Assembly (NCBI RefSeq): GCF_029784135.1
Contig: NC_073745.1
Location: forward strand, 275,320,166 to 275,384,165
Source of the DNA: Toxorhynchites rutilus septentrionalis
Taxonomy: Eukaryota > Arthropoda > Insecta > Diptera > Culicidae
Length of the DNA: 64,000 bases
Reading direction: 5' to 3'
The position numbers and the translations under genes are program-made. Shown piece by piece: positions 10,124 to 19,806 of the stretch. Every line of letters begins with the position of its first letter. Within the stretch, counting starts at the first letter, position 1. A model generated the notes under the pieces. That model saw only the letters and a list, made by a program, of their open reading frames with translations, searched no databases and had not been told where the DNA came from.

Positions 10124-11424
10124 AAGGGTGTGTCACATCAAATTGCATCACGGAAAAAACGCTGTAGAAATTCGCCCAGTAGACCGATCCTTTTGAAAAT
10201 TTTAGACAGTAACATAAAAACTATTAAACAACTTTTGGCATTTTCTTTTTATTCATACTTCGAGCCCAAGCCCGTATGCTCGCACTTTCCTCTTTACCCC
10301 GTCCATAAGGTTCTGTACAACGTCAGGTTGTAGTTTTTTTTTTGAACAGAAATCCATTTTCTCTTGAAGTCCGCCTCCGATTTGACAACTTTTGGGTTCT
10401 TCCGGAGGGCCTGCTTCATAATCGCCCAATATTTCTCTATTGGGCGAAGCTCCGGCGCGTTGGGCGGGTTCATTTCCTTTGGCACGAAGGTGACCCCGTT
10501 GGCTTCGTACCACTCCAAAACGTCCTTTGAATAGTGGCACGAAGCGAGATCCGGCCAGAAGATGGTCGGGCCCTCGTGCTGCTTCAATAGTGGTAGTAAG
10601 CGCTTCTGTAGGCACTCCTTAAGGTAAACCTGCCCGTTTACCGTGCTGGTCATCACGAAGGGGGCGCTCCGCTTTCCGCAAGAGCAGATCGCTTGCCACA
10701 CCATGTACTTTTTGGCAAACTTGGATAGTTTCTGCTTGCGAATCTCCTCCGGAACGCTGAATTTGTCCTCTGCGGAGAAGAACAACAGGCCCGGCAGCTG
10801 ACGAAAGTCCGCTTTGACGTAGGTTTCGTCGTCCATTACCAGGCAATGCGGCTTCGTCAGCATTTCGGTGTACAGCTTCCGGGCTCGGGTCTTCCCCATC
10901 ATGTTTTGCCTTTCGTCGCGGTTAGGAGCCTTCTGAACCTTGTATGTACGCAGGCCCTCCCGCTGCTTGGTCCGCTGGATGAATGAACTTGACAAATTCA
11001 GCTTATTGGCGACATCCCGGACCGAACTTCTCGGATCACGTCTAAACTGCTTAACTACGCGCTTGTGATCTTTTTCACTGACGGAGCATCTATTTTTGCC
11101 GTTCTTCACCTTCCGGTCGATGGTTAGGTTCTCGAAGTATCGTTTTAGTACTCTGCTGACCGTGGATTGGACGATTCCCAGCATCTTACCGATGGTCCGA
11201 TGTGACAACTCCGGATTCTCGAAATGAGTGTACAAGATTAATTCACGACGCTCTTTTTCGTTCAAAGACATTTTTCCAAATTTACGAAAAATTGACAGTG
11301 AAGCATGGCCAACGTGATCTACATACTCTTATCTGATTTTAAAGCGAAAGCTGAAGATATAATTCCTAAAAATTAAATTTCTACAGCGTTTTTTCCGTGA
11401 TGCAATTTGATGTGACACACCCTT
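10124..11424 (-). mobile_element. ITmD37E transposon copy 1, complete ends
   Basis: Inverted ends begin AAGGGTGTGTCACATCA and run about 50 bp with near-perfect inversion. TA is present on both sides (10122-10123 and 11425-11426). The length of 1301 bp is normal for Tc1/mariner elements. It sits inside the reverse transcriptase of the surrounding LINE, in the same orientation. It is the best preserved of three copies in the window. Confidence 0.9.
10294..11271 (-). CDS. ITmD37E-family transposase, C-terminus frameshifted
   Basis: A 325-residue cut-and-paste transposase of the Tc1/mariner superfamily. The N-terminal helix-turn-helix (residues 20-50, ELSHRTIGKMLGIVQSTVSR) and a second DNA-binding region (about 60-115) precede the DDE domain. 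Catalytic residues are in MDDETYVK (D147 or D148), FWPDLASCHYS (D241) and LRPIEKYW (E279). The 37 residues between the last two are the hallmark of the DD37E group. After residue 310 a run of ten A's puts the frame one base off, so the last residues NYNLTLYRTLWTG replace a tail that is open in the adjacent frame (to about 10253). Whether the altered tail still works is unknown. The start is the first ATG after the left untranslated region. Confidence 0.88.
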   Translation of the reverse strand: MSLNEKERRELILYTHFENPELSHRTIGKMLGIVQSTVSRVLKRYFENLTIDRKVKNGKNRCSVSEKDHKRVVKQFRRDPRSSVRDVANKLNLSSSFIQRTKQREGLRTYKVQKAPNRDERQNMMGKTRARKLYTEMLTKPHCLVMDDETYVKADFRQLPGLLFFSAEDKFSVPEEIRKQKLSKFAKKYMVWQAICSCGKRSAPFVMTSTVNGQVYLKECLQKRLLPLLKQHEGPTIFWPDLASCHYSKDVLEWYEANGVTFVPKEMNPPNAPELRPIEKYWAIMKQALRKNPKVVKSEADFKRKWISVQKKNYNLTLYRTLWTG

Positions 11425-13088
11425 TATCATGTATTTTGTTTTACTTATGTTCAATTTCAATTGCTTATACTTCAACCATCTACTTAGAAAACGCAAATCT
11501 TCAATCAGGTGCAAAACGGCCTGATATACATCTTTAGCTGCAATGAATAACACAGTGTCATCTGCGAAAAGATTAATATCGCAAAATCGTAAGACTCTCC
11601 GCATGTCATTGATATACATAATAAATAAAAGAGGCCCTAATACACTGCCCTGAGGTACTCCAAGATTATTCTTTACAGGACTGGAAATGAAATCGCTAAA
11701 TGCAGCCCGTTGAGTTTTGTCATACAAATAGCTTTCAAACCATTCATATGCAGTACTCGTAATTCCAAAGCGCTTAATCGTGTTCAACAACAAGGGCCTA
11801 GAAATTGTCTCGAAAGCGCGTTTTAGATCCAAGAAAACAGCAACAATGGTTTCTTTATCTTCTAATTGTTCATTCCATTTTGCTAATACCAAGTTCAATG
11901 CGGTTTCACAGGAATGACCTTCCCGATATCCCGATTGTTCTGGTATTAGCAAAGAGTTACAATCTAAATATTCCAACAGCTGGCCTTTAACAACAAGTTC
12001 TAATATTTTCTCTAAGGTGTGCAACATGTTGATGGGACGAAACTCCTCGGCTTTAATCGTTCCAGCAACCTTTTGGATTGGAACAACTAAAGATTCTTTC
12101 CACACCTGAGGCACATGCCCAGTTTGCAATGATGTATTTATAAGGTCCAGCATAATGTGAGAAATGATATGGAAGCAGTCTTGAACAACTCTAGCATTAA
12201 CATTGTCTACTCAAGCCGTTTTTTTCTAATGAAAAGCAAATAGTTTTCAACCGACCTAATGTAATTGGGTGGAAATCTTCAAATCTACAATTACTATTAA
12301 CCGGCTGTTTTATTTCATCGGGTTCATCGACCAATTCAATAGATTTATTGATCAATGAAACACTATCGACATAATAATCGTTAAACTTAGATGTCTTACT
12401 TGCTCGGATTGTTCTAATGTGCCATTAAAGATTATGGACCGCGGTTTGCAATTACTTGTCTTCAATAAAGATTTTAAAATTTTCCATAACTCCTTGCTGT
12501 TGTTTTGATGCTGATCAATTTTCCTCTGAAAATATTCACAAGGTTTTTTTTATTGATTGTGAATATTTATTCCGCGCGATCGTGTACCTGTTCCAATGAA
12601 TATCACTATTCGTTCTACAAAACTTTTTGTACCATCTGTCCCTCTCACGTTTAAGACGTAAAAGATCCAAATTGTACCAGCTGTTCGAGTTTTTCATAGA
12701 CACAAACTTTTGATCAACTAGCTGATTTGTATACGTTTTCAAGACGTTAGTTAGAACAGCTGTAGATTCATCTAAGTTACTAACCTCGGATGGACAATCC
12801 AGGCTTCTCTCCACAAGGTTCGAAATAGCCTGTTTAGAATATTTTCTCCAGCACTTCAATTCCACATAATCTTCGTTGTTAATGAAACTATCCAAAACAA
12901 TAATAACTATGGTCTCATGATCGGTTATTTTTTAATCAGTATCTGTTAATGAACAAACACTATCAAAATTGGAATACACATGATCAATGTGCCGGGAAAT
13001 TCGCGTAAACTCATTCACAGTTTGTTTTAAATTGAAAAATTCAGCTAAACGCTTCAAATGATTCGAATTATGGTTATCACACCAATTA

Positions 13089-13978
13089 ATGGAGGTGAAC
13101 CAACGCGAGTCGAGAGAACAAATTCTTTCCAAACACCTGGAATTTCCTGACCTGTCACACCGGCAGTTGAGAAAAATGTTGAACATTCACCATTCAACTG
13201 TCTCCAGAGTGTTGAAGCGGTTCCAGGAGCGGTTCACGTTGGACCACGGCGAAGGAGCTGGAAGAAAACCGGGACCGGAGAACAAAAAGACGGAGGGAAA
13301 GGTGAAGCGGATGATTAAAGCAAATCCTGAGACGTTGGGCCGTGGTTTGGCTAAAAAGATCGGCATGTCGCAGAGCTACGTCCAGAATGCAAAGAAGAGA
13401 GCTGGACTACATACATACAAGGTACAGAACTTCCCAAACCGCGATGAGCGGAAACAATCGACGGCTAAAACTCGGGCACGGAAGCTCTACGAGAAGATGC
13501 TGACAAAATATGGCTGCTATGTGATGGACGACGAAACGTATATGAAAGCCGATTTTAAGCAAATTCCGGGGTTGGAGTTTTTCACCGGCAAGAGCAAGTT
13601 CGATGTGGACGACAAATTTAAGAAGAAGAAAATGTCGAAGTTCGCCTCCAAATATCTCGTTTGGCAGGCCATCTGGGCACAGTAAATGGCGAGATCTACA
13701 AATCTGAGTGCCTCGAGAAGCGCCTTTTGCCGTTCTTGCAGCAGCACGACGAGGCTCCGCTATTTTGGCCCGATTTGGCATCATGCCACTATTCTAAAAG
13801 TGTCCTGGAGTGGTATGAGGCCAATGCTGTCCATTTTGTTCCGAAGGACAACCCGTCAAACTGTCCGGAGCTGCGCCCGGTGGAGCAGTACTGGGCAATA
13901 ATGAAGCGGGAACTTCGGAAGAGCAAAAAGACAGTCAAAGACGAGAAAGGCATGTTAAGAAAATGGAAAACAAACTGA
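13089..13978 (+). pseudogene. ITmD37E-type transposase of a second subfamily, broken by a deletion
   Basis: It starts MEVNQRESREQILSKHLEF, with the same architecture as the other ITmD37E genes but clearly diverged. The helix-turn-helix (SHRQLRKMLNIHHSTVSRVL) is followed by VMDDETYMKAD (first Asp), then an intact frame to 13682 that stops just after LVWQAIW. The catalytic end resumes in another frame: FWPDLASCHYSKSV and CPELRPVEQYW. Between its last two catalytic residues I count 36 residues, one fewer than in the other copies. The break near 13670 looks like a small deletion plus frameshift. No left inverted repeat is present; the ATG lies directly at the LINE junction. Confidence 0.85.
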
Positions 13979-14205
13979 GAAACTGGTACCGGATGACACG
14001 GTAAAGACTTTTATGGAGGGCATCAAGCGAAAATGCGTTCAATTTTACATTCAATGCTCCATCGATTAACTTTTCTTTTGATTTTTGAAGTAAATATATG
14101 TATAAAACTACCCTAAAATTGTGGTTTTTTTTTTATTAATTCGTTTATTTTTACAGGCTCAGATACTTAAGTTTAAAGGAGCCGAATTCTTAAATATATT
14201 TTTAA

Positions 14206-14208
<3 letters not shown>

Positions 14209-14300
<92 letters not shown>
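14209..14300. repeat. (TA)n microsatellite, about 46 units
   Basis: Uninterrupted alternating TA for about 92 bp. It lies directly beyond the 3' untranslated region of LINE A, and I-clade LINEs often end in simple repeats, so it may have grown from the LINE tail. It produces artificial Tyr-Ile ORFs on both strands. Confidence 0.95.
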
Positions 14301-14303
<3 letters not shown>

Positions 14304-14553
14304 AATTTTCTACATCTATGGTTAGTAAGGTGGAAAACCGATTACTCGCGGTGTACTCGAGTTTAGAAGGGTGACATATTTTTAGGAGAAGGATGGGATA
14401 TAAGGAAATTGTAACAATGTTGATGAACACTCAATTCTTAAATCTATTCGTATATCTATAGTTTATTTACATTTCAACTTATTCTACTATTTATAGCAAG
14501 GGGACGAATTACCCGCAAAGGAAGGAAAGGAGGGTATAAGGATGTAGGGACAA

Positions 14554-17500
14554 TCACACACGAAGATCTATAGCTTTAAGGAAAACATATATATGGGACA
14601 TGTAATCAAGGTCTAACCGAGCCAACACATCTCTCACCGGCACATTGGGCTGTCTTCCTCGGGCCCGAAGGGAGTTTTCTAAATTCGATCTGGCGACCAG
14701 ATACACCTCGCACGACCAAACAACGTGCTCGATGTCGTGATAACCTTGGCCACAAACGCAGAGATTGCTGCTGGCAAGATTGAAACGGAAGAGTAGTGCA
14801 TCTAACGAACAGTGATTGGACATGAGTCGGGAGAAGGTGCGAATAAAGTCCCGACTCAAATCCAGACTTTTGAACCACGGTTTGAGGCTAACCTTTGGGA
14901 TAATCGAGTGAAACCACCGGCCCAATCCATCTTCATTCCACTTGCGTTGCCAGTTAGCGATGGTATTTTTGCGAACTAAAGAATAAAATTCATTGAAGGC
15001 GATTTGATGCTGATATATATCGCCTTCAATTGCACCTACCTTTGCCAATGAGTCAGCCCTCTCATTACCCGGAATTGAGCAATGTGAAGGGACCCAGACA
15101 AAGGTAATGACATAACAGCGTCTGGATAAAGCACTCAAAATTTCTCGTATTCTCTCAAGGAAGTACGGCGAGTGCTTTTCCGGCCTCACTGAACGGATAG
15201 CTTCGACAGAGCTAAGACTATCCGTTACAATGTAATAGTGTTCAACAGGTCGTGAGGCGACGCTGTCCAGCGCCCAGTATATCGCTGCCAATTCAGCAAT
15301 ATATAACGAGCAAGGATTCTGAAGACTGTGTGAGGTGCTAAAAAATACGTTGAACACTCCAAATCCTGTGGACTCATTCATAGAGGACCCATCAGTAAAG
15401 TATATATTATCACAATTGATACGCCCATACTTTGCATTGAAGATTGTAGGAACGAACCCCAGTCTAAGATAATCTGGATTTTCATGGATTTTCTCCTTCA
15501 TGAACAGATCGAAATGTACAGAGGAATTGATGTAGTCAGGAAAACAAACACGGTTGGGAATATACGAAGAAGGAACAACCTGCATAGAGGTGAATTCATG
15601 ATATGAACTCATGAATCTAGAATGAAAATTTAGCTCGATCAATTGCTCAAAATTTCCGATCACCAATAGATTCATAACCTTACACCGGATGAGGAACCGA
15701 AGAGATAATAAATTGAAGCGATCTTTTAGTGGGAGTACGCCTGCCAAAACCTCGAGGCTCATGGTATGCGTTGAGGGCATACATCCCAACGCAATACGGA
15801 GACAAAGATACTGAATTCGCTCGAGTTTAATGAGGTGTGTTTTGGCAGCTGATTGAAAACAGAAACTGCCATACTCCATCACTGAGAGAATAGTTGTTCG
15901 ATACAACATAATAAGATCTTCGGGATGGGCTCCCCACCAGGTGCCGGTAATTGTACGGAGAAAGTTTATTCTTTGTTGACATTTTTTACTCAGATACCTA
16001 ATATGGGCCCCCCAAGTACATTTGGAGTCGAACCAGACCCCAAGATACTTGAATGACATAGCATGAGTGATCGGTTTACCCAAAAGTTGAAGCTTTGGTT
16101 TTGCTGGTCTATGCTTCCTAGAAAAAACCACCATCTCTGTTTTCTCCGTGGAGAATTCGATCCCTAGCCCAATGGCCCAGGTTGAAAAATTGTTCAAAGT
16201 ATCTTGTAAGGGTCCTTGCAGGTCGGATTCGTTTGATCCTACGACAGACACCACTCTGCCATCATCTGCAAGTTGTCTTAGGCTGCAATTTTGTGTAAGG
16301 CAATTGTCGATGTCGCTTACATAGAAGTTGTACAAAAGGGGGCTTAAACATGAGCCCTGGGGGAGGCCCATGTAAGAAACCCGACTTACTGCCGAATCTC
16401 CGTGAGAAAAGTTCAAATGTTTCTCACAAAGCAAGTTATATAACATATTATTCAATAGAGGCGGCAGACCCCGAGAGTGTAATTTGTCTGACAAAACCTC
16501 TATTGAAACAGAATCAAAGGCCCCCTTCATGTCCAAGAATACTGAAGCCATTTGTTTTTTTTCGGCGTAAGCCATTTGAATTTCTGAAGAAAGCAACGCA
16601 AGACAATCATTCGTCCCCTTGCCCCTGCGGAACCCATATTGTGTATCTGAGAGTAGGCCATTCGTTTCAACCCATCGATCAAGGCGAAACAAGATCATTT
16701 TCTCCAACAATTTCCGTATACAAGACAGCGTTGCTATTGGGCGGTACGAATTGAAGTCGGACGCGGGTTTTCCGGGTTTTTGAATAGCTATAACTCGCAC
16801 TTGTCTCCAATCATCTGGAACAATATTATGCTCCAGAAACCGATTGAATAAGTTCAACAAGCGATGTTTCGCCACATCAGGGAGATTTTTCAGCAAGTTG
16901 AACTTAATTCTATCCGATCCCGGAGCAGAATTGTTACATGAAAGGAGAGCAAGAGAGAATTCTACCATCGAAAACTCGGAATCAAGATCGCACCTATCTT
17001 GTGGCATATCTCGAACAATTTTTTGCACAGGAGCGGAATCAGGACAAACCTTCCGTGCAAAATTAAAAATCCATCGATGTGAATATTTTTCGCTTTCATT
17101 CGTTGAAGAGCGATTTCTCATGTTTCGAGCCACTTTCCATAATTTTTTCATTGACGTTTCTCGTGACAAACCTCCCACGAAATTTCGCCAATAAGCACGT
17201 TTTTTCCCTTTGATCAAGTTTTTAAATTGATTTTCAAGGTCCAAATACGTCTGAAAATTTTCAGGGGTTCCACGTTTCCGAAAAGCTTTAAATGCATTCG
17301 ATTTTTCTACACAAAGCTTGGAACATATGCTATCCCACCATGGATTGGGAGGCCTTCGACGAATAGTGGAACCTGGGATGGGTTTCGTTTGAGCGCGAAC
17401 CGCGCTGTCATAGATCAAACGAGAAAGGAAGTTATACTCCTCCAATGGAGGTAAACCATCTCTGGAATTGATGGCTAGAGCAATCGCGTCCGTATATTTT

Positions 17501-18243
17501 TTCCAGTCAATGTGTCTTGTGAGGTCATATGCCATGTTTATAGATTCAGAAGAATTCGACCCAATGGTGATGGAAATTTTGATTGGCAAGTGATCACTAC
17601 CGTTGGGGTCCTGGATTACATTCCACTTGCAATCTAACGATAGTGAATTCGAGCAAAGCGAGAGGTCAAGAGCACTTGGGTTAGCAGGAGGTTTAGGCAC
17701 ACGTGTTGTTTCCCCAGTGTTCAAAACGGTCATATTGAAGTTGTTACAAAGGTCATATATCAACAATGAACGATTGTCGTCGTACTGTTCCCCCCAGGCA
17801 GTTCCGTGAGAGTTGAAGTCTCCCAAGATCAATCGTGGCTCAGGAAGGAGTGAGCACATGTCATCAAGTTGTTTGCGGCTAACCGCAGCTCTCGGAGGCC
17901 AATACAAGCTGACAATACAGAGGTCTTTGCCTCTGATGTTTGCATGACAAGCAACAGCTTCGATCCCTCCAACAGGTGGAAGGTCAATTCGAAAAAATGA
18001 GTGGCACTTATTGATCCCCAATAGTACCCCTCCGTATTTGTCATCGCGGTCCAAGCGTATAACATTAAAATCGTGGAAAGAGATATCATCTCGCGAAGAA
18101 AGCCAAGTTTCGGACAGAGCAAAAACATCACAATTGAAGTTATGAATTAAAAATTTGAATGTATCCAATTTAGGGATAAGACTACGACAATTCCACTGAA
18201 AAACAGTGATATCTCCGACCTCTCTATCTAAATTAGACATCAA
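14554..18243 (-). CDS. LINE A ORF2: endonuclease, reverse transcriptase, RNase H
   Basis: An uninterrupted 1229-residue polyprotein for target-primed retrotransposition. The endonuclease (residues 1-225) shows FQWNCRSLIP, SETWLS, LGDFNSHGTAWG, LDLSLCSNS and GSDHLPIKI, so its catalytic Asn, Glu, Asp and His positions are kept. The reverse transcriptase (about 470-740) shows YRPIATLSCIRKLLEKM, FLDMKGAFDSV, GLPQGSCLSPLLYNFYVSD and LADDGRVV near residue 660. The RNase H (about 945-1075) shows YFTDGSSMNES, AELAAIYWAL, VTDSLSSVEA and GNERADSLA, all four acidic positions. A Cys/His cluster, CVCGQGYHDIEHVVWSC, lies near residue 1160. Compared with LINEs B and C there is one extra Arg codon right after LADDG. 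The start is the first ATG, 36 bp after ORF1. Confidence 0.92.
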   Translation of the reverse strand: MMSNLDREVGDITVFQWNCRSLIPKLDTFKFLIHNFNCDVFALSETWLSSRDDISFHDFNVIRLDRDDKYGGVLLGINKCHSFFRIDLPPVGGIEAVACHANIRGKDLCIVSLYWPPRAAVSRKQLDDMCSLLPEPRLILGDFNSHGTAWGEQYDDNRSLLIYDLCNNFNMTVLNTGETTRVPKPPANPSALDLSLCSNSLSLDCKWNVIQDPNGSDHLPIKISITIGSNSSESINMAYDLTRHIDWKKYTDAIALAINSRDGLPPLEEYNFLSRLIYDSAVRAQTKPIPGSTIRRRPPNPWWDSICSKLCVEKSNAFKAFRKRGTPENFQTYLDLENQFKNLIKGKKRAYWRNFVGGLSRETSMKKLWKVARNMRNRSSTNESEKYSHRWIFNFARKVCPDSAPVQKIVRDMPQDRCDLDSEFSMVEFSLALLSCNNSAPGSDRIKFNLLKNLPDVAKHRLLNLFNRFLEHNIVPDDWRQVRVIAIQKPGKPASDFNSYRPIATLSCIRKLLEKMILFRLDRWVETNGLLSDTQYGFRRGKGTNDCLALLSSEIQMAYAEKKQMASVFLDMKGAFDSVSIEVLSDKLHSRGLPPLLNNMLYNLLCEKHLNFSHGDSAVSRVSYMGLPQGSCLSPLLYNFYVSDIDNCLTQNCSLRQLADDGRVVSVVGSNESDLQGPLQDTLNNFSTWAIGLGIEFSTEKTEMVVFSRKHRPAKPKLQLLGKPITHAMSFKYLGVWFDSKCTWGAHIRYLSKKCQQRINFLRTITGTWWGAHPEDLIMLYRTTILSVMEYGSFCFQSAAKTHLIKLERIQYLCLRIALGCMPSTHTMSLEVLAGVLPLKDRFNLLSLRFLIRCKVMNLLVIGNFEQLIELNFHSRFMSSYHEFTSMQVVPSSYIPNRVCFPDYINSSVHFDLFMKEKIHENPDYLRLGFVPTIFNAKYGRINCDNIYFTDGSSMNESTGFGVFNVFFSTSHSLQNPCSLYIAELAAIYWALDSVASRPVEHYYIVTDSLSSVEAIRSVRPEKHSPYFLERIREILSALSRRCYVITFVWVPSHCSIPGNERADSLAKVGAIEGDIYQHQIAFNEFYSLVRKNTIANWQRKWNEDGLGRWFHSIIPKVSLKPWFKSLDLSRDFIRTFSRLMSNHCSLDALLFRFNLASSNLCVCGQGYHDIEHVVWSCEVYLVARSNLENSLRARGRQPNVPVRDVLARLDLDYMSHIYVFLKAIDLRV

Positions 18244-18279
18244 GAGAGATAATCATTGCAAGGAGGGGCCATGTTTGCA

Positions 18280-19806
18280 TCAATTGCTGTAAATTGTCTT
18301 TAATACTGGAAGCATTGAGATGACAAGGGTTCTGATGGAGTCGGAAACATTAAAACACTTGAAGATTTGATCCAAAAGGTCAGACAACTTTATAAATCCC
18401 GATTGGGAAGTTGAGCTGGACGGAAAAACAGGGACAGTTGGGATTTTTGATGTCCCCTCGAGTGCTGGGTCGTTCGAAGGTGAACTATTCCCACGGAAGC
18501 CAGGAGGAACCTGATTTTGCTTGTCCGCTGCACTCGATTTTTTAGGCAAGCTAACTGGGGGTATCACCGGGGGGACTTGTTCTTGAACTTTGGGAGTGGT
18601 CACATTTTTGCGCCGGGGATTCCCTTTGAAAATAAACGGTGTGCCCCCGCTAGCTGTGTCCGCTTCCATTTCATCAACTGGCAACGTGGAAAAGCTATTG
18701 TGTGTTGAGATTGGTTGTTGTTGTTGTTGGGCCAGTGGAGAAGCGCCCTTTAAAATTTCCGCAAAAGTGCGCTTCGAGCGTTCCTTTAAAGAGCGCTTCT
18801 GTTTCTCCCAGAGACTCTTGTAAGTTTCACAAGCTGAGAGCGCGTGTGGGGATCCTCCGCAATATGGACACTTATGCTCAGTCGCATTGCAGGATTTCCC
18901 CTCATGTTGCTCTCCGCAAGTGGCACAGCGCTCCTTGTTGGCACAATAATCTGAAGTGTGACCAACTGACTTGCATTTGTTGCAAGTCATGGGCTTTGGC
19001 ACGAAGAGTCGCACAGGTAGTCTCAATTTGTCCACCATAACGTAGTCAGGGAGGGCGGCACCAGCAAAGGTGACTCGAAACGAGTCTGACGGCGTAAATT
19101 TAGTTTGGTCCCCATCATGGGAGAGTTTCCCGAGTTGGCGACAATCCAAGATCTTTACTTCCATTGAGGGAAGCTTCTTGAACTTGCCTTTTCCTTCTTT
19201 TTTTATTTGTTCACTCGTCAGACCCGTTTCAGTTATCACCCCCTCAATTTCTACGTTTTGGGAGGGTATAAATGTTCTATATTCGAGAGTGAAGTGTTGG
19301 TCAGCAACAATCTCGTTTGCGTGTTTCCGTTCATTCACGACAACCCGCAATTTGTTCGGTCTAACCCTGTGAATTTCAGATACAGAAGTGTATCTGGCCA
19401 GATCTTTCATGATCTGAATCACGTTAAGGCTTTTTCCTTTTGGTTTTGGCCGGAGGAAAACAACCCACGGGCCAGTTCCAGGTGCATCTTCTGGATAAAC
19501 TCTGACACGTGGAGCGGAAACAACAGAGGGAGAAGACGAGGACGAGGACGAGGACGAGGATTGGGTTGGATCGGAAACATCAGAAGGGGGAAGCGAAATC
19601 GATGATGGGAGAGGGGGAGTGGAAGTAACAGTCGGTTCAGAAGGGAGGCTTGCTATTTTCTTAGAGGGGGGCTTGGAAGGATGAGCAGATTCGTCCCCAG
19701 AAGAATTATCTTCTTTTTGAGGGACTCGTTTATGTTTTTTCCCAGATCTTAAATGGGATTCATTATCGGAGATCTCCATCTCTGGAGATCCTCCACTATC
19801 CTCCAT
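18280..19806 (-). CDS. LINE A ORF1: Gag-like nucleic acid-binding protein
   Basis: A 508-residue ORF1 protein, expected to coat the LINE RNA in a ribonucleoprotein. The first 100 residues are low-complexity and acidic/serine-rich, with a run of ten Ser. Residues about 110-265 form a folded region with a GPWVVFLRPKPKG segment. Three CCHC-type zinc knuckles follow at about 273-330 (CNKCKSVGHTSDYC, CATCGEQHEGKSC, CPYCGGSPHALSAC). The tail is Pro/Ser-rich and ends in a hydrophobic segment (FKCFNVSDSIRTLVISML). LINE B ORF1 shares this layout. The start at 19806 is the first ATG of the open frame. Confidence 0.9.
   Translation of the reverse strand: MEDSGGSPEMEISDNESHLRSGKKHKRVPQKEDNSSGDESAHPSKPPSKKIASLPSEPTVTSTPPLPSSISLPPSDVSDPTQSSSSSSSSSSPSVVSAPRVRVYPEDAPGTGPWVVFLRPKPKGKSLNVIQIMKDLARYTSVSEIHRVRPNKLRVVVNERKHANEIVADQHFTLEYRTFIPSQNVEIEGVITETGLTSEQIKKEGKGKFKKLPSMEVKILDCRQLGKLSHDGDQTKFTPSDSFRVTFAGAALPDYVMVDKLRLPVRLFVPKPMTCNKCKSVGHTSDYCANKERCATCGEQHEGKSCNATEHKCPYCGGSPHALSACETYKSLWEKQKRSLKERSKRTFAEILKGASPLAQQQQQPISTHNSFSTLPVDEMEADTASGGTPFIFKGNPRRKNVTTPKVQEQVPPVIPPVSLPKKSSAADKQNQVPPGFRGNSSPSNDPALEGTSKIPTVPVFPSSSTSQSGFIKLSDLLDQIFKCFNVSDSIRTLVISMLPVLKTIYSN

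Larger units (their letters stand above)
9600..13090 (-). mobile_element. CR1/L2/Jockey-type LINE, 5'-truncated, split by ITmD37E copy 1
   Basis: Reading from 13090 downwards are the end of an apurinic-type endonuclease, a linker, a reverse transcriptase with FADD and the C-terminal thumb region. The reverse transcriptase is cut after the motif K-T-K-Y-M-I-K by a DNA transposon at 10124-11424 that carries its own TA duplication, so the LINE is older than that insertion. The 5' end stops at about 13090 against another transposase gene, without the start of the endonuclease. Confidence 0.8.
9629..13090 (-). pseudogene. LINE polyprotein (endonuclease and reverse transcriptase), multiply broken
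   Basis: The intact gene would nick the target and reverse-transcribe its own RNA. Visible parts are the endonuclease end (RHIDHVYSNFDSV, about 12960-13090), a linker frame (12536-12895) in the same frame across one TAA stop near 12931, and the palm (11400-12153) with FRPINMLHTLEKILE, AVFLDLKRAFETIS, GVPQGSVLGPLLFIMYIND and NLFADDTVLF. Beyond the inserted transposon come RENKYLGVIIDDKLKFN and then, after a frameshift near 9950, LQNKIMRLILKCNRFTS and MLDALQWLSVKQRI. There are further frameshifts at 12160-12540. The motif style fits CR1/L2/Jockey rather than the RNase H-bearing I-clade elements nearby. Confidence 0.8.

Noticed and set aside
10253..10846. Extra minus-strand ORFs at 10253-10615 and 10619-10846, and their equivalents in the other ITmD37E copies
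   Set aside because: They are other frames of the ITmD37E transposase; only the last 35 codons of the first represent the true tail of the gene.
14121..14430. ORFs with long Tyr-Ile runs on both strands
   Set aside because: They are translations of the (TA)n microsatellite at 14209-14300, not genes.
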